From: CAILUG01 sp903844415
GTDB taxonomy: Bacteria; Pseudomonadota; Gammaproteobacteria; Pseudomonadales; Pseudohongiellaceae
Assembly (NCBI GenBank): GCA_947477655.1
Contig: CANJTS010000004.1
Location: 124,001-188,000, forward strand
DNA: 64,000 nt
Direction of reading: 5' to 3'
Shown: positions 54,310 through 62,963 of the stretch, piece by piece
How the letters are laid out: the number at the start of each line of letters is the position of its first letter
Position numbering within the stretch: the stretch's first letter is position 1
The notes under the pieces: model-generated
The model's database searches: none
Told to the model about the DNA's origin: nothing
The model's input: only the letters and a program-made list of their open reading frames with translations
Program-made: the position numbers and the translations under genes

Positions 54310-55601
54310 GATAGTGATATTCTCGATTGTGCCAAACCCATAGCTTGCCGATTCAACTGACGTTTTAACGGTGGCAGCAAATCAATACTCGCCATGCCGA
54401 ATGTACGTGTCCAGGTACTGAGCCAGTTAGTGCTGGAAAACAACCGTGTCATGTAATCACTGAAACTGATGGTGTGTTGTTGATCTTGCTGTACGGCCTG
54501 CAAATAACATTGCAAGCGCGTGAAAGAGCCAGGACTGACATTCTGCTGCAACGATTCACGAATGTTAAACGCAAGCGCCATGGTGTCGCGCATTGCCAGA
54601 TTGAATCCCTGACCCGCAACCGGATGTAGGGAATGCGCTACATTGCCTAGCAAGACCAGGGCAGGACGAATTTGTTCATGCGCCAACTGCAGCGCCAATG
54701 GATACATTGAACGTTTACCAATACGGGTAAAAGTCCCAAGTTTTTTGCCGAAATCTTGTTGTAGTTGTTGCAAAAGGGCTTCATCTTTCATCGCCATAAT
54801 CTCGCTGATGTCTGCACTGCTGTGCGTCCAAACCAATGCTGCACGATGCACGCCCTCTCGATCTTCAAGCGGCAACAAGGCTAGCGGGCCTTTGGGCGTA
54901 AACCGTTCGTAAGCACAACTTGCATGGGGCTTGGTAAACGCCACATTTGCGATCAGCGCACTTTGGTTGTAATTATGACTGTAGTGTTCGATGCCAAGAT
55001 TGGCACATAAACTCGAACGTCCTCCTTCTGCTAGCACCACTAACGACGCAGTAATTTCTTTATTTTCAGGAAAATTTATTGCTTGGGTAATGCCCGTTAT
55101 TGTGTTGTTGTCTGTAACTTTAGCAAGCAGCAGTTGCATGCCTTCGATACAAGGGTTAATAGCTGTAACTTGTACCGGAGCACACAACTCTAAATTGGCA
55201 GCGCGCAGAAGAGCTTGGTTCAGAGTTTGTCCAAGTTTTATGTTTTCGATCACATGACCGAGTGCACTGACTCCTTGCTGCTTACTGTCGAGATGCACAC
55301 CGCCTATTCGCCCCTGATCTGATACATGTATTTCAGTAATGGGTGCCGCTGCGCTCAACAATTCTTGATCCAATCCTAGTTGCGAAAAATAGGCCATGGT
55401 TCCGGCAGAAAGGACTGTACTGCGCGCATCAAATCCCGGTTGTTGGACTGGTGAACTGGCAAGCACGGGGCTTGCTTCAACTAGCAAAAGTTTGAGCCCT
55501 TCAAAACCACTGCCGTGTGTAAGTGCACAGGCCAAGCTGGCACCCACCATACCGGCACCAACAATTACAACGTCGTAATGATTGTTTACAGTCAAAGACA
55601 T
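54306..55601 (-). CDS. ubiH: FAD-dependent ubiquinone hydroxylase UbiH (UbiH/UbiI/UbiF family)
   Basis: 431 residues. FAD motifs: DVVIVGAGMVGASLACAL (GxGxxG), the mid-domain FDARSTVLSAGT, and GNVAHSLHPVAGQGFNLAMRD (GD-like motif with the ubiquinone-hydroxylase pattern HPVAGQGFN). It hydroxylates the ring of ubiquinone precursors, classically at C6. The position after pepP, as in E. coli ygfB-pepP-ubiH, supports UbiH over paralogues. The usual next gene ubiI is absent here. Confidence 0.9.
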   Translation of the reverse strand: MSLTVNNHYDVVIVGAGMVGASLACALTHGSGFEGLKLLLVEASPVLASSPVQQPGFDARSTVLSAGTMAYFSQLGLDQELLSAAAPITEIHVSDQGRIGGVHLDSKQQGVSALGHVIENIKLGQTLNQALLRAANLELCAPVQVTAINPCIEGMQLLLAKVTDNNTITGITQAINFPENKEITASLVVLAEGGRSSLCANLGIEHYSHNYNQSALIANVAFTKPHASCAYERFTPKGPLALLPLEDREGVHRAALVWTHSSADISEIMAMKDEALLQQLQQDFGKKLGTFTRIGKRSMYPLALQLAHEQIRPALVLLGNVAHSLHPVAGQGFNLAMRDTMALAFNIRESLQQNVSPGSFTRLQCYLQAVQQDQQHTISFSDYMTRLFSSTNWLSTWTRTFGMASIDLLPPLKRQLNRQAMGLAQSRISLS

Positions 55602-55626
55602 AAAATTTTATAAACTTTCAAGATGT

Positions 55627-56943
55627 TCAGGCTGCCGCCATAAATGTTTCAATTTCCTGCACGGTTTTCGGCAGACCGCTGGTGAGAACTTCAAAGCCGG
55701 AGCGAGTGACAGCCACATCGTCTTCGATCCGTACGCCAATACCAAGCCAGCGTGGTTCAACGTTTTTATTAGCAGGAGATATGTACAAACCTGGCTCCAC
55801 AGTCAGCACCATCCCAGGTTCCAACTCACGCCATTTTCCTTCTATCTTGTAATCACCAACATCATGGACATCCATACCCAGCCAATGGCCTGCACGATGC
55901 ATGTAAAAATCTTTATAAGCTCCAGTCTCGATTAATTGCGCGACATCGCCCTGCAAAAGTCCGAGTTCCACCAAACCTTCAGTCAACACTTTTACTGTTG
56001 TGTCGTGCGGTATGTTCCAGTGGCAACCAGGTTTTATGGTGTCGATCGCGGCCAATTGCGCCTTGAGCACTAGTTCGTAAATTGCTTTCTGTTCTGCTGA
56101 AAACTTTCCATTGACTGGAAAGGTACGGGTTATGTCGGATGCGTAATATTCGAATTCACAACCGGCATCAATCAATAAAAGATCGCCTGCTATCAGCGGC
56201 TGATTGTTTTCTGTGTAGTGCAGAATACAAGCATTGGCTCCGCCTGCCACAATGGAAGTATAAGCAGGGGCACGACAACCGGTTTTGAAGAACTCGTGCA
56301 TGAATTCCGCTTCCACCTGATATTCATTTAAACCCGGCTTACATACTTGCATGGCACGTTTATGTGCCCGCACCGCAATTTGACCGGACTCTCTCATCAA
56401 ATCCAGTTCTGCTTTGGATTTAATCAGACGCATCTCATGCAACAGATGATCAAGCACCTGAAATTCGCCCGGTGAATGCGCCCCACTGCGTACTTTTTTA
56501 CGCACCACATTTACCCACTCCATTACCTTGTGATCAAACAGCTCATCTTTTCCCATGGCGTAATAGACCCGATCACGACCTTCGATTAACCCAGGCAAAA
56601 TGTCATCAATATCCGTTATAGGAAACGCATCATCCATACACAGATGAGTGATAGCGGATTCTGGGCCAAGTAGTTTCCCGTTCCATAATTCTTTTAGGGG
56701 ATCTTTTTCCTGACAGAACAACAGGCATCGGCCTTGTTCGCGGCCAGGAATCAATACTAAAACGCTGTGAGCTTCAGAAAAACCCGTCAAGTAATACATG
56801 TCACTGTTTTGTCGATATCTATATTCACTGTCTCCATTACGCACAATAGGAGTAGCCGACGCCAAAATGGCGATACTGTTGCTCTCCATGAGGCTCATCA
56901 AATCACTACGACGTTGCTGGAATTCTTTTTGGGATATCGACAT
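55627..56943 (-). CDS. pepP: Xaa-Pro aminopeptidase PepP
   Basis: 438 residues. An N-terminal creatinase-like domain (~1-165) with NSDMYYLTGF precedes the pita-bread metallopeptidase. Two-metal ligands are visible in LLIDAGCEFEYYASDITRTFPVNG (two Asp), HRAGHWLGMDVHDVG (His), LTVEPGLYI (Glu) and IGVRIEDDVAV (Glu). It removes N-terminal residues preceding proline. A terminator lies between it and ygfB, so it has its own promoter. ubiH follows 25 bp later. Confidence 0.95.
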   Translation of the reverse strand: MSISQKEFQQRRSDLMSLMESNSIAILASATPIVRNGDSEYRYRQNSDMYYLTGFSEAHSVLVLIPGREQGRCLLFCQEKDPLKELWNGKLLGPESAITHLCMDDAFPITDIDDILPGLIEGRDRVYYAMGKDELFDHKVMEWVNVVRKKVRSGAHSPGEFQVLDHLLHEMRLIKSKAELDLMRESGQIAVRAHKRAMQVCKPGLNEYQVEAEFMHEFFKTGCRAPAYTSIVAGGANACILHYTENNQPLIAGDLLLIDAGCEFEYYASDITRTFPVNGKFSAEQKAIYELVLKAQLAAIDTIKPGCHWNIPHDTTVKVLTEGLVELGLLQGDVAQLIETGAYKDFYMHRAGHWLGMDVHDVGDYKIEGKWRELEPGMVLTVEPGLYISPANKNVEPRWLGIGVRIEDDVAVTRSGFEVLTSGLPKTVQEIETFMAAA

Positions 56944-56963
56944 ATTTGCTACTCTAAATTTTT

Positions 56964-56994
56964 AAAAAAACTCCGTATAGAATGGAGTTTTTTT
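56964..56994. terminator. Bidirectional intrinsic terminator between ygfB and pepP
   Basis: AAAAAAACTCC and GGAGTTTTTTT arms form a perfect 11-bp stem with a 9-nt loop; A- and T-tracts flank it on both strands. It would stop ygfB transcription before pepP. Confidence 0.9.
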
Positions 56995-57095
56995 CTTGTG
57001 AGTCAGGCGTACTGTTTAAGCAGAACTACATTTTACACACGGCCAAATGAGGATTCGAGCTCCACAACAACTCTCACAGAAAAAATATAAGAGTG

Positions 57096-57677
57096 TTAAT
57101 GTAGAAAGCCGTCATCCGGATATTGATCTGATTTTTCACTTTCAGTTTTTACGACCTCAACACCTACCAAATGCAAATACACAGTGATGGTCGCCATACG
57201 AACATATTCCATTAGCTCCATATAATCGGCTTCGTCCTGCTCGGACAAATCACTTTGATTTTCACCTACATCCGCAAACTGTGCAAAGTCAGTCAGAATT
57301 TCACTGACTTCTGCACCCAATTTGGATTCAGGACGGATATAACTCGCCGCAAAACCCACCGTGAACCCATCACACCAAGCACCCAGCGCTGTTACCCGCT
57401 CAACTATTTTGCTGTCATCGGAAGGCAAATACGGTTGAAAACTGTAATCAATACTGCGCAGTTGTTCTTGTGCGGTTGCTGTAAATCGCTCGAGCAGTTG
57501 TTGCACGATGGCCGGCAGTTGTAGTGGTGGCTCTAACAAGAGTCCGATATCGCCCGGCTCAGCCTCAACATTACCGGAACAAAGTAAACCGGTAAGCAGT
57601 CCGTGTAATTCAGCGGCTGAACTAGTGATGCCATTATTGGCCAGTAACTGCGTAATAATTGTATATTCTGGTTGCAT
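57096..57677 (-). CDS. ygfB: UPF0149/YgfB-YecA family protein
   Basis: 193 residues from the ATG of MQPEYTI with AAGAG just upstream; a TTG form 51 bp longer is less likely. The family signature SSAAELHGLLTGLLCSGN at the N-terminus and AWCDGFTVGFAAS in the middle are clear. YgfB binds and regulates transcription factors in Pseudomonas (AlpA antagonism); otherwise the role is unknown. The conserved order ygfB-pepP-ubiH holds, though a terminator separates it from pepP. It is divergent from the zapA operon. Confidence 0.9.
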   Translation of the reverse strand: MQPEYTIITQLLANNGITSSAAELHGLLTGLLCSGNVEAEPGDIGLLLEPPLQLPAIVQQLLERFTATAQEQLRSIDYSFQPYLPSDDSKIVERVTALGAWCDGFTVGFAASYIRPESKLGAEVSEILTDFAQFADVGENQSDLSEQDEADYMELMEYVRMATITVYLHLVGVEVVKTESEKSDQYPDDGFLH

Positions 57678-57852
57678 ATAGGCTCTTGCAAGGTTGATAG
57701 TTAATGATACCACTTGGCTTAGATCCAAACCTTGTTGTCGTACTTACAGTGGCACAAAAAATGAAATGTTTTCTCTTTTCAATCACTTGTTGACCTACCT
57801 TCATACTGCGCTTTATAGTTAGTAACTACGTATTTCTCCACGACCAAAGACC

Positions 57853-58065
57853 ATGAGCAACAGCACTTTCAAGACACTTGAAAACAAAGTTGATGAGTTG
57901 ATAAAACTTTGCAGCGATATGAATATTGAAAATCAGTTGTTGCGCGATAAAGATAATCTCCTGCGCAATGAGCGTGAAGTTATGCTTGGTAAAAATCAAT
58001 TGGCTCGCGTGCGTATGGAAAAAGTTTTACGACGTCTGAAAACTTTGGAAGAAGGACAATCGTAA
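57853..58065 (+). CDS. TIGR02449/ZapB-like coiled-coil small protein
   Basis: 70 residues, almost entirely a predicted coiled coil (KTLENKVDELIKLCSDMNIENQLLRDKDNLLRNE). It matches the small proteins always found upstream of zapA in many gammaproteobacteria (TIGR02449). Similarity to ZapB is in coiled-coil form only. Its stop overlaps the zapA ATG (TAATG), so translation is coupled, which supports a cell-division-linked role. Confidence 0.85.
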   Translation: MSNSTFKTLENKVDELIKLCSDMNIENQLLRDKDNLLRNEREVMLGKNQLARVRMEKVLRRLKTLEEGQS

Positions 58066-58379
58066 TGCCCACAACTACCGGCTCTGTAACCATCAACATT
58101 ATGGGACGTGATTATCTGATCAGTTGCCCAGCCGATGAAGAAGAATCATTACGTAAATCGGCACGTTACCTAGATCAGCAAATGGAAGATGTACGTAAGC
58201 GCGGCAGTTCTCTGGGCTACGAAAAAATCGCGGTGCTGGCAGCAATAAATATCACGCACGATCTACTGAAGATGGGCAAGACCAGCCTCTCTAGTGAATC
58301 TAATTCTGCATACGAAATAAAAATACTAGAAAAAAAGATTGATGCAGCACTGATGGCAAGTCGTCAAATAAAAATTTAA
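58065..58379 (+). CDS. zapA: Cell division protein ZapA
   Basis: 104 residues. The N-terminal ZapA fold (SVTINIMGRDYLISCPADEEESLRKSARYLDQQM) is followed by a coiled coil. ZapA bundles FtsZ filaments at the division ring. It is translationally coupled to the preceding coiled-coil gene and is followed by 6S RNA, the conserved zapA-ssrS-ygfA order. Confidence 0.95.
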   Translation: MPTTTGSVTINIMGRDYLISCPADEEESLRKSARYLDQQMEDVRKRGSSLGYEKIAVLAAINITHDLLKMGKTSLSSESNSAYEIKILEKKIDAALMASRQIKI

Positions 58380-58422
58380 TATTTTCTGCAGTAATTCTTT
58401 TTCTTAATCACTGTTTTAAGCA

Positions 58423-58428
58423 TACAAT
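58423..58428 (+). promoter_or_regulatory. Candidate -10 box of the 6S RNA gene
   Basis: TACAAT lies a few bases before the predicted 5' stem of 6S RNA. The -35 element is weak (TTTCTT about 17 bp upstream). Confidence 0.45.
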
Positions 58429-58429
58429 G

Positions 58430-58607
58430 ATCTCCCCTGGGATATTTGCTAGTTGAAAGTGTTCTTGAGCCGATATTTGAAACCCGGAGGCTATGCCCAA
58501 AGACGTGGTGTGCATGTCCGCTTGTCGGAAAGCCTAATACGTCGGACTGGCCACCACCTGAACCGTTCGGTTCAGGACTATTTCAGCAGCGGTGTCCCGG
58601 GGAACTT
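58430..58607 (+). ncRNA. ssrS: 6S RNA
   Basis: About 178 nt, ends approximate. The closing stem pairs TCCCC-TGGGA (58433-58442) with TCCC-GGGGA (58595-58603). Within it, TGAGCCGATATTT is identical to the conserved 5' segment of E. coli 6S RNA. CGTCGGACT is related in position to the conserved 3' segment, and GAACCGTTCGGTTCA forms the apical 3' hairpin. The open central bubble mimics a promoter and sequesters sigma70 RNA polymerase in stationary phase. It lies between zapA and the formyl-THF cyclo-ligase gene, its conserved place. T-rich runs follow. Open frames across it are spurious. Confidence 0.93.
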
Positions 58608-58781
58608 GTTTCGTTTTTTGCTATCTTTTTTTTCTCAGCTATTTTGCTTTTCTCTGCTCTCTTTTTTCTCCTCTCTCACCCTGACCCACTTGTTAACTAC
58701 ACACTGTAAGATTCAATTTGTTTTTGTAATTCTCTACAAACGCTTCAGGCTCTACAAACGTAGCCGCATTTGGACATTAAT
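58608..58781 (+). other. T-rich spacer after 6S RNA
   Basis: Several T-runs (TTTTTT, TTTTTTTT, CTCTTTTTTCTCCTCTC) lie within the first 80 bp. No gene or hairpin was recognised; it may provide loose 3'-end formation and leave the co-transcribed cyclo-ligase to be released by processing. Confidence 0.45.
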
Positions 58782-59408
58782 GTGACCTCCTCTACAAAAC
58801 TGCCGCATAGCAAAGCAGCATTACGTAAACTAATGCGCCAGCGGCGCAGGCAGTTGTCGCATACACAACAAACTACTGCCGCAAAAAAACTCCTGCACAA
58901 GGTAGGCACCAGTGTTTTGTTTCGGTTCCGCCGGAGAATTACTTTTTCTTTTGCGCGTGATGGTGAAATTAACCCCAACTTACTGCTGCGCGAAGCATTG
59001 CGACGCGGCAAAGAATGTTATCTGCCCGTCATGAACAAGGTCGGTACTGATCGTTTGTATTTTAGACGCTGGCAGAAAGGTCAGAAATTAATTACCAACC
59101 GCTACGGCATACCAGAACCATTGTTTGGAAAGTTGTGTACGCCACTTGCTTTAGGCCTGGTTCTAGTACCATTGGTGGCTTTTGACGATGCTGGAAACAG
59201 ATTGGGAATGGGCAAAGGTTACTACGACAAGACCTTTGCATTTTTACGGCGCAGTACACGGCAAAGTCCGGTGTTGCTGGGGCTTGCACATGAATGTCAG
59301 CGGGTAGAGAAACTGGAGGTCGCGTCCTGGGATGTCCCCCTAAGCGCAATTGTTACAGATCAAACTTGGCACAAATCTAGTGCACAACAGCAAAATTTTA
59401 ACCAATAA
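58782..59408 (+). CDS. ygfA: 5-formyltetrahydrofolate cyclo-ligase
   Basis: About 208 residues. The GTG with GGA upstream was preferred; an in-frame TTG at 58770 is an alternative and no ATG is possible. Family motifs: ALRKLMRQRRRQLS, the ATP/substrate segment DGEINPNLLLREALRRGKECYLPV, and LVPLVAFDDAGNRLGMGKGYYDKT (phosphate-binding GxGxGYYD). It converts 5-formyl-THF to methenyl-THF. It follows 6S RNA, as in E. coli ssrS-ygfA. Confidence 0.93.
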   Translation: MTSSTKLPHSKAALRKLMRQRRRQLSHTQQTTAAKKLLHKVGTSVLFRFRRRITFSFARDGEINPNLLLREALRRGKECYLPVMNKVGTDRLYFRRWQKGQKLITNRYGIPEPLFGKLCTPLALGLVLVPLVAFDDAGNRLGMGKGYYDKTFAFLRRSTRQSPVLLGLAHECQRVEKLEVASWDVPLSAIVTDQTWHKSSAQQQNFNQ

Positions 59409-59501
59409 CTATAACAATCCGCTTTGTGCCACAGTACTGATCAGAATGCCAACGCCAAAAACCAGAAACAAAATGATTAGAAAATCAGGTTTTTTATTCA
59501 T
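59409..59501 (-). CDS. 30-residue single-pass membrane protein
   Basis: A complete small frame: a Lys-Lys-Pro-Asp N-terminus, then one continuous hydrophobic segment of ~20 residues (FLIILFLVFGVGILIST) and VAQSGLL at the end. AGAG lies seven bases before the ATG. It is convergent with the cyclo-ligase gene: the stop codons are directly adjacent. I do not recognise the family with certainty, but the KPD-hydrophobic-VFG-G pattern looks like small unannotated proteins of other gammaproteobacteria. The orientation is away from rpiA. Confidence 0.55.
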   Translation of the reverse strand: MNKKPDFLIILFLVFGVGILISTVAQSGLL

Positions 59502-59704
59502 ATAAACGCTCTGAATCAAAAATTTATAAGTCCTTTAGAACGGCCAGTTATGAAACATTTCCAATCTATTATTTATAAATATCTCACAACCATATGAACT
59601 ATATGGGTATTTCCCGCGCTTGGAAAGAGTTTTTTTGATTCGCCCACTCGCCCACTCGCCGCATCTTGGATAGACTAGCGAGCAGCTACAATTAAGAGCC
59701 ATAC
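59502..59704 (+). promoter_or_regulatory. Region upstream of rpiA and the 30-aa gene
   Basis: AT-rich for the first 80 bp; later a CGCCCACT 8-bp tandem repeat (2.5 copies, 59640-59656) lies ~45 bp before the rpiA start. CTTGGAT and TACAAT (spacing 15) upstream of rpiA are a possible but suboptimal promoter. No gene is present. Confidence 0.4.
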
Positions 59705-60382
59705 ATGACACAAGATGATTTGAAAAAAGCCGTTGCCAAAGCCGCCTTCGATTACGTGAAAACCAATCTGCGAAGTGACAGCGTAATTGGCGTGGGTACA
59801 GGCTCTACAGCCAATTTTTTTATTGCTGAACTGGCTGCGCTTAAATACGACATATTTGCCACCGTCGCCAGCTCTGAAGAAAGTGCGCGTAGACTAAAAG
59901 CACTCAACATCCCTGTTGTTGAATTAAACAGCGTGGCAGAAGTCAGCATCTATGTAGACGGCGCGGATGAAGCCAACGAATACTTACAATTGATAAAAGG
60001 CGGAGGAGCAGCCCTCACCCGAGAAAAAATTGTTGCAGCCGTGAGCAAGGTTTTTGTGTGTATTGCCGATGACAGCAAGTTTGTAAATGTGTTGGGCAAG
60101 TTTCCTTTGCCCGTGGAAGTTATTCCAATGGCACGTAGCCATGTGGGACGCCAGATTGTAAAGCTTGGTGGAGATCCGGTTTATCGCGAAGGGTGTGTAA
60201 CCGATAACGGCAACATCATCCTAGATGTGTACAACATGTCTATTATTGATCCGCGCAAACTTGAAACGGATCTAAATCAGATTACTGGTGTAGTGACCAA
60301 CGGTTTGTTCGCGTGCCGTCCTGCAGACATTTTACTGATGGCAACGCCCTCTGGAGTAAAGACACTGCTCGCCCGATCTTGA
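59705..60382 (+). CDS. rpiA: Ribose-5-phosphate isomerase A
   Basis: 225 residues. It interconverts ribose-5-phosphate and ribulose-5-phosphate. Motifs: GVGTGSTANFFI (phosphate loop), ASSEESARRL, VDGADEAN (catalytic Asp region) and IKGGGAALTREKIVA (catalytic Glu). KLGGDPVYREGCVTDNGN is family-conserved. Its stop abuts the convergent fba stop with no gap, so the two transcripts must overlap or share a terminator. Confidence 0.97.
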   Translation: MTQDDLKKAVAKAAFDYVKTNLRSDSVIGVGTGSTANFFIAELAALKYDIFATVASSEESARRLKALNIPVVELNSVAEVSIYVDGADEANEYLQLIKGGGAALTREKIVAAVSKVFVCIADDSKFVNVLGKFPLPVEVIPMARSHVGRQIVKLGGDPVYREGCVTDNGNIILDVYNMSIIDPRKLETDLNQITGVVTNGLFACRPADILLMATPSGVKTLLARS

Positions 60383-61450
60383 TCAGTGCACTTTCGATTT
60401 ATACTGCCCTTTACTGTACCGGCTCGACATCTGCTCCAACGTATAAATCTTGCCTATGCTGGATGCTTGACCGGCCGTGCCAAAAGCCTGCAATCGGTCT
60501 TTAACAACATCCTTCATCGCTATTATCGTTGGTGCTAAAAATTTACGCGGATCGAATTCAGACTTGTTTTGCGCCAGAAACTTTCGTACCGCACCGGTTG
60601 AGGCCAAGCGCAAGTCAGTATCTATATTCACTTTTCTTACGCCGTTTTTGATACCTTCCTGTATTTGCTCGACTGGCACTCCGTAAGTTTCAGTAATTTC
60701 TCCACCAAACTCATTGATGATGGCGAGCCACTCCTGCGGCACTGAAGACGAGCCGTGCATCACCAGATGAGTGTTGGGAATACGTTGATGAATTTCACGG
60801 ATACGATTGATGGCCAGAATATCGCCTGTCGGTGGGCGGCTGAATTTATATGCGCCATGACTGGTACCAACGGCAATTGCCAGTGCATCTACTTGGGTAT
60901 CTGCGACAAAACGCGCTGCCTCCTCCACATCAGTCAACATTTGATGCATTGAAAGTTTGCCTTCAGCACCTATGCCATCTTCTTCGCCTGCCATACCGGT
61001 TTCCAGCGAGCCCAAACATCCCATTTCGCCCTCGACTGACACACCACAAGCATGTGCCATTTCCACAGTCAGACGAGTGACTTTTACGTTGTAGTCGTAA
61101 TCCATTGGTGTTTTTCCGTCTTCCCCAAGCGAGCCATCCATCATGACGGAAGAAAAACCCAGCTGGATGGAACGCTGACAAATCGAAGGCGAAACACCGT
61201 GATCCTGGTGCATTACCAAAGGAATATGCGGAAACTCTTCGATGGCCGCTTCGATTAAGTGGCGCAGGAAGTTGGAACCGGCATATTTACGCGCGCCAGC
61301 CGATGCTTGCAATATAACAGGAGCATTGACCTCATCAGCTCCCATCATGATGGCACGAACTTGTTCGAGGTTGTTGACATTGAAAGCAGGCACACCATAA
61401 GTATGCTCAGCAGCGTGATCAAGTAATTGGCGAAGACTGATAAGGGCCAT
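60383..61450 (-). CDS. fba: Class II fructose-bisphosphate aldolase (CbbA type)
   Basis: 355 residues. Zinc-dependent aldolase: VMHQDHGVSPSICQRSI contains the catalytic Asp and a His ligand, VEGEMGCLGSLETG the Glu, AIAVGTSHGAYKFSRPPTGD a His ligand, and LVMHGSSSVPQEW another. The ~355-residue form with RKVNIDTDLRLASTGAVRKFL is the Calvin-cycle/gluconeogenic subtype. It follows pgk by 83 bp on the same strand; the order pgk-fba is common. The stop directly abuts the rpiA stop. Confidence 0.96.
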   Translation of the reverse strand: MALISLRQLLDHAAEHTYGVPAFNVNNLEQVRAIMMGADEVNAPVILQASAGARKYAGSNFLRHLIEAAIEEFPHIPLVMHQDHGVSPSICQRSIQLGFSSVMMDGSLGEDGKTPMDYDYNVKVTRLTVEMAHACGVSVEGEMGCLGSLETGMAGEEDGIGAEGKLSMHQMLTDVEEAARFVADTQVDALAIAVGTSHGAYKFSRPPTGDILAINRIREIHQRIPNTHLVMHGSSSVPQEWLAIINEFGGEITETYGVPVEQIQEGIKNGVRKVNIDTDLRLASTGAVRKFLAQNKSEFDPRKFLAPTIIAMKDVVKDRLQAFGTAGQASSIGKIYTLEQMSSRYSKGQYKSKVH

Positions 61451-61533
61451 ATTGGTTTCCTTTACTGAAAAAATGTAAGAGTTAATTCGGTTAATAGGTA
61501 CATCACGTTGTAATCGTTAACTGTGTTCGTGGA

Positions 61534-62712
61534 TTAACGGCCACGCTGTTCCAATATGGCCACTGCAGGCAATACATCACCTTGTACAAACTCCAAAAAT
61601 GCACCGCCACCGGTAGAGATGTAGGATATCTGCTGTTCGATGCCGTATTTTTCTATTGCGGTGATAGTTTCACCGCCTCCAGCAATAGAAAAACCGGTGT
61701 TAGCGGCAATAGCCCTAGCTACTGCTTCCGTGCCTTTAGCAAAAGACGGAAACTCAAACACACCGACCGGACCATTCCACAAAATTGTTCCGGCTTTGCC
61801 GATGGTTTCTAGTAATGCTGCGACCGATTGTGGACCTATATCCAAAATCATATCGTTTGCACTCACAGCATCAACATGTTTTATTTCAGGAACCGCAGTC
61901 TCTTTAAACTCGCTCGCCACGACCACATCTATCGGCAAGGGAATGTGAGTCTTGCTCATAATTTTTCTGGCGTAATCGAGCATATCAACTTCGTATAATG
62001 ATTTACCAACTGGTTTACCCACTGCAGCTAAAAAAGTATTAGCGATACCACCACCAACCACCAATGCGTCCACTTTTGCAGCAAGCGTTTCGAGTACCTG
62101 CAATTTGCTCGATACTTTAGAACCACCTACCAAGGCAACCAAAGGCCGCACCGGATTGCTAAGCGCCCTATCTAGGGCTGCTAGTTCTGCAACCAGCAAG
62201 GGTCCGGCGCATGCAGTTGTGGCAAATTTCGCAACACCATGGGTGCTCGCTTGGGCTCGATGGGCAGTACCAAAAGCATCCATCACAAAAACATCGCACA
62301 AACTGGCGTAATATAAGGCCAAGTCATCGAGGTTAGCATTTTCACCCACATTAATACGCACATTTTCCAGCAACACACACTGGCCTGCAGAAATTGTATG
62401 TGAATCAGCAGCAGTGAAATCAGGCGCCATTACTTTAACTTCTTGACCCAATAGTTGGCCGAGATGAACTGCCACTGGCATCAGTGCAAATTCCATTTGA
62501 GCGGCAAGAGGCAAGCCCTCTTTCGGTCGCCCCAAATGCGACATCAATATTACTTTGGCCCCTTTAGCGAGGGCTAACTTGATGGAAGGGAGTGCGGCGC
62601 GGATACGAGCATCGTTGACGATGTTATTGTTCTTTACAGGTACATTTAAATCTTCACGAATTAGCACCCGCTGATTGCGCAAATCAAGATTGGCCATTGC
62701 CAAAATTGCCAT
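61534..62712 (-). CDS. pgk: Phosphoglycerate kinase
   Basis: 392 residues from the ATG of MAILAMANLDLR, which aligns with the usual Pgk start; a frame 78 bp longer is unlikely. Motifs: RVLIREDLNVPV, MSHLGRPKEG, FGTAHRAQAST, LVGGSKVSSKLQVL, WNGPVGVFEF and GGGETITAIEKYG. It makes ATP from 1,3-bisphosphoglycerate. It is upstream of fba; epd/gapA, often preceding it, is not in the window. Confidence 0.96.
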   Translation of the reverse strand: MAILAMANLDLRNQRVLIREDLNVPVKNNNIVNDARIRAALPSIKLALAKGAKVILMSHLGRPKEGLPLAAQMEFALMPVAVHLGQLLGQEVKVMAPDFTAADSHTISAGQCVLLENVRINVGENANLDDLALYYASLCDVFVMDAFGTAHRAQASTHGVAKFATTACAGPLLVAELAALDRALSNPVRPLVALVGGSKVSSKLQVLETLAAKVDALVVGGGIANTFLAAVGKPVGKSLYEVDMLDYARKIMSKTHIPLPIDVVVASEFKETAVPEIKHVDAVSANDMILDIGPQSVAALLETIGKAGTILWNGPVGVFEFPSFAKGTEAVARAIAANTGFSIAGGGETITAIEKYGIEQQISYISTGGGAFLEFVQGDVLPAVAILEQRGR

Positions 62713-62963
62713 AAAACTCTCTTTTAATGCCAAAAAAACCAGACTGGTATGATACCGAAAAGTAGGTTTCATTGCTTGCACCAGCTTCAATAAATGTTAG
62801 TAAGAACATTCATTGAACTGATTTAGAGACCCTGCTTCAAAACAATAAAATTAACTTGGCCTACACCACTAAGCTTGCATTAACTGCAAGTGCAACAGAC
62901 AATTCGACTGCTTTTGTCGCAGCCGGTAAATAATAAAAACAGCATTACACTCGGAGCATCAAG

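Noticed and set aside
58446..58785. Two overlapping open frames in the zapA-ygfA interval
   Set aside because: They fall on the 6S RNA gene and its T-rich tail.
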